From: Parvularculaceae bacterium
Lineage (GTDB): Bacteria; Pseudomonadota; Alphaproteobacteria; Caulobacterales; Parvularculaceae
Direction of reading: 5' to 3'
Assembly (NCBI GenBank): GCA_013389125.1
Contig: JACADX010000026.1
Location: 1-7,029, forward strand
Length of the DNA stretch: 7,029 bases
The notes under the pieces were generated by a model, which was not told the origin of the DNA, ran no database searches, and saw only the letters and a list, made by a program, of their open reading frames with translations. Shown here in pieces: positions 1 through 6,356 of this stretch. Every line of letters starts with the position of its first letter. The stretch's first letter is position 1. The translations under genes and the position numbers were made by a program.

Positions 1-481
1 CGCCTTCAAGGCCGGCCAAACCACTGATTGCGATCACAAGCGCCATTCCGCTCTTGGTTCACTCAATGCCGAGCGAGATCGCCCGGCGGTTCAATTGTTC
101 CCGACGCGTCAGCGCCAGGCGGTCCATTGCCTTCCGGAAACGCAATCTCCGGTCAGCCTGGCGCTTCCGATTCTCCAAGGGAGCGAAGCGCCGTCGCGGA
201 TTCTTTGCCGCCCTTGCCCAAAGGGCCAAGGCTTCAAGCGCCGCAATTCGAACAGCGCGCGAGACGAGCCCGTGCGCGGGAATTCAAGGCGTGATATGGG
301 CGCGGACCCGCGCGAATCCAAACCACGCTGATTCGACCATGCATTAGCATATTGAAAAAGGAAAGCGGCGGTTAATGGCGACTCAAGCTTTCATCCGCCA
401 ATAGCTTAAGCGGTAATCGCGCATTAATAAGGGGCGGCCACAACTTACCCGCGCCGGACGAGCGGGCACACAGGCAGTCAC
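1..481. other. Long non-coding leader upstream of the amidase gene
   Basis: I can support no gene here. Several overlapping rightward frames stay open for 200-330 bases. One is open from the left edge to a stop at 329-331, but its translation is rich in Arg, Cys and Pro and resembles no family I know; such frames are expected by chance in GC-rich DNA. On the - strand an ATG at 46 reads leftward out of the window (MALVIAISGLAGLEG) and could begin a divergent gene, but 15 residues are too few to judge. The stretch 340-430 is clearly richer in A+T than its surroundings, as expected for a promoter region. It contains five GANTC sites and a small GC hairpin (GCGCG, loop GACC, CGCGC) at 300-313. 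In related bacteria rne often neighbours this amidase, so a divergent rne leader is possible, but no RNase E N-terminus is visible. Confidence 0.5.
169..384. promoter_or_regulatory. Cluster of five GANTC (CcrM-type) methylation sites
   Basis: GANTC occurs at 169-173, 199-203, 314-318, 330-334 and 380-384. In alphaproteobacteria the methyltransferase CcrM methylates the adenine of GANTC, and such sites near promoters can tie transcription to the replication cycle through factors such as GcrA and CtrA. The last three sites lie within 71 bases, in or beside the A+T-richer part of the leader, where a promoter for the amidase would be expected. The sites are seen directly; a regulatory role is inference. 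Confidence 0.4.
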
Positions 482-1762
482 GTGGGAATATTATCTCGTA
501 AATTCAATGTGTTCGCCGCATTATTGATCGGCGCTGGCGCGTTGTCGGCGCTCTCCGGCGCCGCGCTCGCAGCCGAAATTATCGCCATCCGGTTGGGCGA
601 GACGTCCGTATCCGAGACCAGAATTGTCTTTGATTCCAATGGGTTGCTCACGTATGAGCTGACCGCGAGCGGCGAGGGGCCAGGACGGCTCGACATCGCC
701 TTCGATGGTGCGACGCTCTCACCGAAACTACCACGTCAGGGACGAGGCGCTGGCCACATCGCCGGTTATTCGTCGACGGCGACGGCAGGGGGCGCAACGG
801 TGACTTTGGCGCTCGGGAAAGGAGCCAGAATCAAGGAGCTTCTCACTATTGCCCCAAGTGCCGCGAACTCGCGCCATCGGCTTGTGATCGACCTCCTCGA
901 CGCGCAGCCGGGGGCGCTCGCCGCGAGCCTTCCGCCGCGAAAATTTGAAAGCATTGCCGAGGTCATCGAGGCGGTCTCGCCGACGCAAGCGTCCTCGCTT
1001 GATCCGGTTGCAGCGCCCAGACCGCCGACCCTTGCGCCCTTGGCTCGCCGCCCGGTCATCGTAATTGACGCCGGCCACGGGGGCGCAGATCCTGGCGCGG
1101 AGGGTCCTTCTGGCTCTACGGAAAGCGCCGCGACCCTTGCGGCGGCTCTGGAACTGTCGGACGCGCTCACGCAAACCGGAAAATATGAAGTCGTGCTGAC
1201 AAGGTCAGCAGATGTTCGAATAGCGCATGAAGAGCGATCGCGTTTTGCGCGTGACGCCAAGGCCGATCTCTTCATATCGCTTCATGCGGACGCCCATGCA
1301 GATGCGAAAGTGCGCGGCGGCTCCGTCTACACGCTTTCCGATGAAGGAACAGAGAGGTCGGTCCGAGAAGCGCTTGCGACGGGAAACTACGTGGTGCACG
1401 ACTATAACGTCGGAGAAGATCCAAGCCTTGGGCGCACGCTCTATAAGGTCGCCCAAAGCCGGACTGAGAATGAATCCGACATTTTCGCCGAACTGCTGAT
1501 CGGCAAGCTGGCCGGGGTGACGCCGCTTCTGAACAACACGCATCGACGGGGCAATTTCAAGGTCTTGCTGGCGCCCGACGTGCCGGCTGTGCTGCTCGAA
1601 TTGGCGTTCATTTCGAACAAACAGGACGAAACGAACCTCAAATCCCCGACATGGCGTAAAAGGACGATGGGGGCCGTCGTTACGGCGATAGATACCTATT
1701 TCGAGAAGCGCTCTGCGGTTGCGCCCCAGGCGCGAAGCGGGGCGGCCGCCTCCCTGCCCTGA
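482..1762 (+). CDS. amiC: N-acetylmuramoyl-L-alanine amidase, AMIN plus Amidase_3 domains, exported
   Basis: This zinc enzyme cuts the amide bond between N-acetylmuramic acid and the L-alanine of the stem peptide in the periplasm, which is needed for daughter-cell separation. The 426-residue protein starts with a signal peptide (basic SRK, hydrophobic stretch about 9-30, likely cleavage after ALA at 30). An AMIN domain (about 33-140) targets it to the wall or septum. A Pro/Ala linker then leads to Amidase_3 (about 191-408). The metal and catalytic residues are all visible: His199 in DAGHGG, Glu214, His268 in SLHAD and Glu373 in LLELAFISN. About 100 residues separate His268 from Glu373, room for the autoinhibitory helix known in AmiB/AmiC proteins. 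The GTG at 482 is the first possible start after an in-frame TAA at 428-430; its ribosome site is weak (AGGC). A GTG at 509 would remove the basic N-region. The family is certain; the symbol follows alphaproteobacterial usage. Confidence 0.93.
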   Translation: MGILSRKFNVFAALLIGAGALSALSGAALAAEIIAIRLGETSVSETRIVFDSNGLLTYELTASGEGPGRLDIAFDGATLSPKLPRQGRGAGHIAGYSSTATAGGATVTLALGKGARIKELLTIAPSAANSRHRLVIDLLDAQPGALAASLPPRKFESIAEVIEAVSPTQASSLDPVAAPRPPTLAPLARRPVIVIDAGHGGADPGAEGPSGSTESAATLAAALELSDALTQTGKYEVVLTRSADVRIAHEERSRFARDAKADLFISLHADAHADAKVRGGSVYTLSDEGTERSVREALATGNYVVHDYNVGEDPSLGRTLYKVAQSRTENESDIFAELLIGKLAGVTPLLNNTHRRGNFKVLLAPDVPAVLLELAFISNKQDETNLKSPTWRKRTMGAVVTAIDTYFEKRSAVAPQARSGAAASLP

Positions 1763-1765
1763 GGC

Positions 1766-1795
1766 TCGATCAATCGGGAGATTTACGGGTATAAT
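1766..1795 (+). promoter_or_regulatory. Candidate promoter between amidase and PBP1a genes
   Basis: A perfect TATAAT lies at 1790-1795 in the gap after the amidase stop codon. The best upstream hexamer, TCGATC at 1766-1771, matches TTGACA at only three positions with an 18-base spacer, so the -35 is poor. Transcription would begin near 1802, ahead of both possible PBP1a starts. If active, it would give PBP1a expression independent of the amidase transcript. The -10 is seen; its use is inference. Confidence 0.3.
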
Positions 1796-1876
1796 TGCCG
1801 TTGGGCGGCCTCCATTCCGCCGCATACAAGAACCATGAGCGGCGGCGGCGCGGGCGATCTGAGTCGAGGGCGAGTA

Positions 1877-4438
1877 ATGTCTGAGGAATTGATTTCGAAT
1901 GACGACGGCGCCGAGAAACTGCGCGCGCCGAAAAGGTCGATCGACGCAGCTAAGGCGGCGATCGGGCGGCTTCCGCTATCCGTGAAAATCATCGGCGGAT
2001 TGCTGGCGGGCGGCGTTCTTCTCGCGATGCTCGCGATCGGCGCGTTCGGCGTCTACATGTTCAGCCTCAGCCAGGACCTGCCCGACTATGAAGTCCTCGC
2101 GGAGTACGCTCCGCCGGTCACAACGCGCGTTTATGGGAATGACGGCTCGCTTGTCGCAGAGTTCGCGCGCGAGCGCCGCTTGTTCGTCCCGAATGAGGCG
2201 ATCCCCGATCTTGTGAAGGACGCGTTCATTTCGGCGGAGGACAAGAAATTCTACGAGCATGAGGGGCTCGATTTCAAAGGCATCCTGCGCGCCCAAATTT
2301 CAAATGTCGGCAACCTTCTTCGCGGCCGGCGCCTTGAAGGCGGCTCGACGATCACGCAGCAGGTCGCCAAGAATTTTCTGTTGTCGAACGAACAGAAAAT
2401 CGAGCGCAAAATGAAGGAATGGCTGGTGACCCGCCGGATCGAACGGGCGTTCACGAAGAACCACATCCTCGAGCTTTATTTGAACGAGATCTATCTCGGC
2501 AACCGGTCCTATGGCGTCGCGGCGGCAGCGCTCAACTATTTTGACAAGTCCCTTGATGAGCTTACGATCGCGGAGGCGGCGTACCTTGCGGCGATCCCCA
2601 AAGCCCCCAACAATTATCACCCCGTAGACCATCATGATCGCGCGCTCGCTCGGCGTAATTGGGTCATCGGGCGCCTGTACGAAGACGGCAAGATCTCGGC
2701 GGAACAGATGGAGGCGGCCAAGGCTTCGCCGCTCGACGCCAAGATCGCACCGGCGCTCGGCGCGCGGGATTGGGCGTCCGAATATTTCGCCGAAGAAGTC
2801 AGAAAGCAGGTCGCCGAGAAATACGGGACCGACGCGCTTTACGATGGCGGTCTTGCCGTCCGGACGACCATTGACCCCCGATTCCAGAAAGTTGCAGGCG
2901 CCGCGCTGCGCCGCTGGCTCATTGACTACGACCAAAGACATGGCTGGCGCGGCGCAATTTCGTCGATGACGCTCGGCGATAACTGGGCGAAAGACCTCGA
3001 GGCGGTCGAAAAGACGCTCTTCGCCAACAAGCGCCTGTCTGAAGATCTCGAACCTTGGAAGCCGGCTGTCGTTCTCGAGGCGAAGGGCAAGTCCGCAAAG
3101 ATCGGGTTCGCGGACGGGACCGAAGGCGCGATCGCCGTCGACGACATGAAATGGGCGCGCAGTTACAAGTCAGTCGACGCCGTCGGCCCAGAAGTGTCCT
3201 CCGTCGATGACGTCCTTAAGCGCGGCGATGTCATCTATGTGGAGGCGCTAAAGCAAGAAGGAGCCTACGCTCTGCGACAGCCGCCTGCCGTCAATGGCGC
3301 GCTTGTCGCAATTGATCCGCACACTGGCCGCGTGCTCGCGATGGTCGGCGGCTTTTCTTTTCATCTTTCGGAGTTTAACCGCGCGATCCAGGCGAAACGC
3401 CAGCCGGGGTCGACCTTCAAACCCTTCGTCTACGCAGCCGCGCTCGATAGCGGGTATACGCCCTCCAGCATCGTGCTTGACGCTCCATTTGTGGCGCCGG
3501 GCGTCGACAGCTGGTGGAAGCCTGGCAACTACGCCGAGGGCCGTTTTTACGGCGAAAGCACGCTACGCCTCGGCATCGAGCAGTCCCGCAACACGATGAC
3601 CGCTCGCCTTGCGCAGGACCTCGGCATCGGACGGATTGTGGATTACGTAACGAAGTTCGATCTTTCCGACAATCTGCCGCGGGAGCTCGCCATATCACTT
3701 GGGTCGGGCGAGACGACTTTGATGCGCATCACCGCCGCTTATGCGACCTTCGTCAATGGCGGCAAGCGCGTGCATCCCTTTGTGGTCGACCGCATTCAGG
3801 ACCGGACCGGCGCGACGATTTTCGCCCACGATGCGCGGGAATGCCCGAATTGCCGCAGCCTTGCATGGGCGGAGCAGCCTGAACCGCAGCTGACCGACGA
3901 CCGCGAGCAGATCATTGATCCCCGAACCGCCTATCAGATCGTTTCGATGCTCGAAGGCGCGGTCGCGAGAGGCACGGGCGCGGCCGTCAAGAAGGTCGTG
4001 GAGAAGCCTGTCGCCGGGAAAACCGGAACGACGAACGAATACAAGGATGCATGGTTCGTCGGATTTTCGCCTGATCTCGCCGCGGGCGTTTTTGTCGGGT
4101 TCGATATGCCCGAAACCTTGGGTCAAGGCGAAGCCGGCGGGCGCGTCGCGGCGCCGATCTTCGGGGACTTCATGTCGGAAGCCCTCAAGGACCAGGCGGG
4201 AATTCCCTTCCGAATTCCGTCGGGCATTCGATTGGTCCGGGTGAACGCCAAGACTGGCCGACCGGCCGGCCCCGGCGATCCCAACGTCATTCTCGAAGCG
4301 TTCAAGGCCGAGGACTCAATCACTTCCGCTCCGAGCGTCGACGACCTCAACAGTCTCGACCCCTTCAGCGCCGCGCCGCAGTCGCCCGCAGAAACGCCAA
4401 ACCAGTCGACGGTGGACGATCTCAACGGGCTCTATTAA
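1877..4438 (+). CDS. mrcA: Penicillin-binding protein 1a, bifunctional glycosyltransferase/transpeptidase
   Basis: This class A PBP polymerises lipid II into glycan strands and crosslinks their peptides, anchored in the inner membrane. With M1 at 1877 the protein has 853 residues. A cytoplasmic N-tail is followed by a membrane helix (about 36-62). The GT51 domain (about 96-276) has catalytic Glu121 in EDKKFYEHEG, then GGSTITQQ (155-162) and ILELYLNEIYLG. An OB-like insert spans about 331-471. The penicillin-binding transpeptidase (about 472-761) has Ser512-x-x-Lys515 (STFK), Ser570-Arg-Asn572 and Lys715-Thr-Gly. A CPNC pair sits at 656-659. The disordered C-tail carries VDDLNSL and VDDLNGL and ends GLY. 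I chose ATG 1877 because GAGGG lies about 7 bases upstream; an in-frame ATG at 1835 (14 residues more) has no good ribosome site but cannot be excluded. The gene lies 114 bases after the amidase and 50 before prfB, probably in one operon. Confidence 0.95.
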   Translation: MSEELISNDDGAEKLRAPKRSIDAAKAAIGRLPLSVKIIGGLLAGGVLLAMLAIGAFGVYMFSLSQDLPDYEVLAEYAPPVTTRVYGNDGSLVAEFARERRLFVPNEAIPDLVKDAFISAEDKKFYEHEGLDFKGILRAQISNVGNLLRGRRLEGGSTITQQVAKNFLLSNEQKIERKMKEWLVTRRIERAFTKNHILELYLNEIYLGNRSYGVAAAALNYFDKSLDELTIAEAAYLAAIPKAPNNYHPVDHHDRALARRNWVIGRLYEDGKISAEQMEAAKASPLDAKIAPALGARDWASEYFAEEVRKQVAEKYGTDALYDGGLAVRTTIDPRFQKVAGAALRRWLIDYDQRHGWRGAISSMTLGDNWAKDLEAVEKTLFANKRLSEDLEPWKPAVVLEAKGKSAKIGFADGTEGAIAVDDMKWARSYKSVDAVGPEVSSVDDVLKRGDVIYVEALKQEGAYALRQPPAVNGALVAIDPHTGRVLAMVGGFSFHLSEFNRAIQAKRQPGSTFKPFVYAAALDSGYTPSSIVLDAPFVAPGVDSWWKPGNYAEGRFYGESTLRLGIEQSRNTMTARLAQDLGIGRIVDYVTKFDLSDNLPRELAISLGSGETTLMRITAAYATFVNGGKRVHPFVVDRIQDRTGATIFAHDARECPNCRSLAWAEQPEPQLTDDREQIIDPRTAYQIVSMLEGAVARGTGAAVKKVVEKPVAGKTGTTNEYKDAWFVGFSPDLAAGVFVGFDMPETLGQGEAGGRVAAPIFGDFMSEALKDQAGIPFRIPSGIRLVRVNAKTGRPAGPGDPNVILEAFKAEDSITSAPSVDDLNSLDPFSAAPQSPAETPNQSTVDDLNGLY

Positions 4439-4444
4439 AGAGCG

Positions 4445-4466
4445 CGCGCCGCGGCGCGTCGACGCG
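4445..4466. repeat. Two overlapping GC palindromes between PBP1a and prfB
   Basis: Two perfect palindromes share four bases: CGCGCCGCGGCGCG at 4445-4458 and CGCGTCGACGCG at 4455-4466. They begin 6 bases after the PBP1a stop and end 22 bases before the prfB start. No T-run follows, so an ordinary intrinsic terminator is unlikely. In RNA only one of the two could fold fully at a time. They may influence read-through or mRNA stability, or be chance in CpG-rich sequence. Confidence 0.35.
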
Positions 4467-4479
4467 GCGAAAGCGAACC

Positions 4480-4483
4480 AGGA
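4480..4483 (+). promoter_or_regulatory. Ribosome binding site of prfB
   Basis: AGGA lies five bases before the ATG at 4489. It matters because it supports the true start of RF2, upstream of the in-frame UGA, rather than an internal ATG at 4652 for which I see no comparable site. Confidence 0.7.
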
Positions 4484-4488
4484 TCGTC

Positions 4489-5596
4489 ATGCGCACCGAC
4501 ATTGAAACTCTTTCAGAGCGGATCAAGCGATCGCTTGAGTTGCTGAGGAGGCGTCTTTGACTGGGACCGAGCGCGCGCGCGTCTCGACGAACTGAACGCA
4601 AAGTCCGAAGACGCAGGATTTTGGGACGACCCGCAAACCGCCCGCAAACTCATGCAGGAGCGGACCGCGCTCGAATCTCAAATCAATGCAATCAGCGAGA
4701 TCAGCGCCGAACGGGACGATCTCGAAGTCCTGGCGACCATAGCCGCGGAAGAACGGGACGAGCGCGCCGCTGGAGATGTGCTTCAATTGATGACGGCGCT
4801 CGCTGAGCGCGCCGCGCAGGCCGAGACCGAAGCATTGCTTTCAGGCGAGGCCGACGCCAATGACTGCTACATTGAAATACATCCGGGCGCCGGAGGCACG
4901 GAATCGAATGATTGGGCGGCGATGCTGCTGCGGATGTATATGCGCTGGGCGCAAAAGCGCGGCTACGCCGTCGAAGTCGTAGACCAGCAACCTGGCGAAG
5001 AAGCGGGGATCAAGTCCGCATCGGCGAAAGTCTCCGGGCGAAACGCCTATGGATGGCTGAAGACCGAGTCCGGCGTTCATCGGCTTGTCCGCATCTCGCC
5101 TTTTGACTCAAACGCGCGTCGCCACACCTCCTTCGCATCGGTGTGGGTATATCCGGTCGTGGATGAAACAATTGAAGTGGATCTTAAGGAGAGCGATTGT
5201 CGGGTCGACACGTTTCGAGCGTCAGGGGCGGGCGGCCAGCACGTCAACAAGACCGATTCCGCGGTGCGAATAACGCACCTGCCGACAGGCATTGTCGTTC
5301 AATGTCAGAATGAGCGGTCGCAGCACAAAAATCGCGCAACTGCCTGGAACATGCTGCGCGCCCGGCTTTACGAACGAGAATTGCAAAAGCGCGAGGCTGC
5401 GGCGAAAGCGGCGGAAGACGCCAAAACCGACATCGGCTGGGGACATCAGATAAGGTCCTATGTCCTGCAGCCGTATCAAATGGTCAAAGATCTCCGAACC
5501 AATGTCGAAAGTCCTGACCCGGGCAGAGTGCTCGACGGCGATCTTGATGCGTTTATGGCGGCCTCATTGGCGCAAAGTGTCGCCGGCGACGCCTGA
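4489..5596 (+). CDS. prfB: Peptide chain release factor 2, expressed by programmed +1 frameshift
   Basis: RF2 recognises UAA and UGA in the ribosomal A site and triggers hydrolysis of the finished peptide. The zero frame (4489-4557) encodes 23 residues ending RRRL before UGA at 4558-4560. After a +1 slip the frame resumes at GAC 4559 (DWDRARARLDEL) and runs to UGA at 5594-5596, giving 368 residues against 365 for E. coli RF2. Visible parts are the helical N-terminal domain, the RF2-specific codon-reading SPF at 203-205, the GGQ peptidyl-tRNA hydrolysis motif at 248-250 and the C-terminal SDIGWG-like stretch seen as TDIGWG. Residue 244, equivalent to position 246 of E. coli RF2, is Ala, as in most bacteria, rather than the Thr of E. 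coli K-12. The gene must be annotated as a joined CDS; it is not a pseudogene. It probably shares a transcript with PBP1a and is the last gene of the + strand block. Confidence 0.96.
4546..4561 (+). promoter_or_regulatory. Programmed +1 ribosomal frameshift site in prfB
   Basis: The sequence reads AGG AGG CGT CTT TGA C. An internal Shine-Dalgarno (AGGAGG, 4546-4551) lies three bases before the slippery CTT (4555-4557), which is followed by an in-frame TGA and then C, a weak termination context. Spacing is identical to the E. coli prfB site. When RF2 is scarce the ribosome pauses at UGA, the P-site tRNA slips from CUU to UUU, and full-length RF2 is made, giving autoregulation. Confidence 0.96.
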
Positions 5597-5598
5597 AC

Positions 5599-5627
5599 GG
5601 CGCGCTCCGGTTGAAAAGAGCGCCGCC
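5599..5627. terminator. Hairpin just after prfB, possible terminator
   Basis: GGC-GCGCTC (5599-5607) pairs with GAGCGC-C-GCC (5618-5627), giving 9 base pairs with one bulged C and a 10-base loop. It begins three bases after the prfB stop. No T-run follows on either strand, so it is at best a factor-dependent terminator or a 3'-end stabiliser. Confidence 0.3.
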
Positions 5628-5692
5628 AGCGCGCAGGGCGCTTCAGTGGAGACCGGCTTTGCGCGCAAAAGGGCGCCAGAACAATCACTTGA

Positions 5693-5726
5693 TCGTCGTG
5701 GGTGACAAGGGATCGGCACCCGACGA
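5693..5726. terminator. Second hairpin in the convergent gap
   Basis: TCGTCG, a bulged TG, then GGTG (5693-5704) pairs with CACC-CGACGA (5717-5726) around a 12-base loop. It lies between the convergent ends of prfB and the bactofilin gene, where a two-way terminator is expected, but it lacks a T-run. The pairing is seen; the role is inference. Confidence 0.25.
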
Positions 5727-5762
5727 CCCCGGCGGGCGCGCTTCTCCGCCAAGTCAGGGGTC

Positions 5763-6356
5763 TTACCGCAATGGCGATCGAGCGCCGCTCAGGAACGACG
5801 GCGCCTCATTTGCGGCGGAGGAGCGGTGCTCATCTGGCGCCGAGGCTGCGATCGGCCTCGGCGCGGGACCGCCGGGCCGGGTCTTTCGGAAGTCGCTTGC
5901 GGATGCGTCGGACAAGGGGTCGTCCGAATGCCGGCAATTGCCTTCGAAATGGGCGCCGCTTTCAACGGACAGCGAGGAATGAAGAATGTCGCCGATGATG
6001 TGAGCGGTCGCCGCGAGGGCGACCTGCCGCGCGCGGATCCCTCCTTCGACGCGCCCACGAACGACAACGCTTTCACAGATGATTTCGCCTTTTACGGACG
6101 CCTTTTCGCCGACGATGAGCGTCGCCGCCTTTATGTCCCCTTCGAGCGCCCCATCCAACTGGACTTCGCCGCCGGAATTGATGTTGCCGCGAAGGACAAC
6201 GTCAGCTGAGATGATGGATGGAACGCCTGCGGCCCGCATCGAACTCGACCTCTTTGCCTGCGCGGCCGCCGGCGTCGATGAGGACGAACTCATCTCAACT
6301 GCCGGCGCTTTCGCGCGCTCTTCGGTCGGCGACTTCTGCTTAGCTTTCGAAAACAT
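5763..6356 (-). CDS. Bactofilin, polymer-forming cytoskeletal protein
   Basis: Bactofilins polymerise without nucleotide into membrane-bound filaments that recruit cell wall enzymes and shape the cell. The 197-residue protein has three parts. The N-terminus begins MFSKAKQK, which resembles the short membrane-targeting segment of Caulobacter BacA, followed by a Ser/Ala/Lys-rich flexible stretch to about 45. The bactofilin beta-helix core covers about 46-142, with repeated short beta-strand units such as GGEVQLDGALEGDI and VVVRGRVEGGI. The tail (about 143-197) is Pro/Ser/Arg-rich and probably disordered. Length and layout fit BacA-type alphaproteobacterial bactofilins. The ATG at 6356-6354 has AGAGG nine bases upstream, inside the M23 gene. 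The start overlaps the end of that gene by 17 bases, so the pair is probably co-transcribed and translationally coupled. The bacA/ccmA symbols are both used for the family, so none is given. Confidence 0.93.
   Translation of the reverse strand: MFSKAKQKSPTEERAKAPAVEMSSSSSTPAAAQAKRSSSMRAAGVPSIISADVVLRGNINSGGEVQLDGALEGDIKAATLIVGEKASVKGEIICESVVVRGRVEGGIRARQVALAATAHIIGDILHSSLSVESGAHFEGNCRHSDDPLSDASASDFRKTRPGGPAPRPIAASAPDEHRSSAANEAPSFLSGARSPLR

Noticed and set aside
1..46. Leftward ATG at 46 (MALVIAISGLAGLEG) as the start of a divergent gene
   Set aside because: Only 15 residues are visible, the ribosome site is weak, and it does not match the RNase E N-terminus expected from related neighbourhoods. 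Kept only as a possibility.
2..331. Rightward frame open from the left edge to a stop at 329-331, as the end of an upstream gene
   Set aside because: The translation has no recognisable domain, odd Arg/Cys/Pro composition, and the other two rightward frames are nearly as open; this looks like chance in GC-rich DNA.
494..520. Twin-arginine export signal in the amidase (SRKFNV)
   Set aside because: It has RK instead of RR and the Phe is not at the usual position; an ordinary Sec signal peptide explains it, though E. coli AmiA and AmiC do use Tat.
1205..1825. 206-residue open frame on the - strand across the amidase
   Set aside because: It lies antisense to a gene with certain domains and catalytic residues, and its product resembles nothing known; a mirror frame of GC-rich coding sequence.
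2300..2941. 213-residue open frame on the - strand across PBP1a
   Set aside because: Antisense to the conserved GT51 region; composition is typical of a shadow frame.
4489..4560. The in-frame UGA in prfB read as a nonsense mutation or pseudogene
   Set aside because: The internal AGGAGG, CTT TGA C and spacing match the known RF2 autoregulatory frameshift exactly, and the downstream frame is intact.
5611..6209. Rightward open frames across the convergent gap and the bactofilin gene
   Set aside because: They overlap the bactofilin core on the opposite strand and encode low-complexity Arg/Ala-rich sequence without a known domain.
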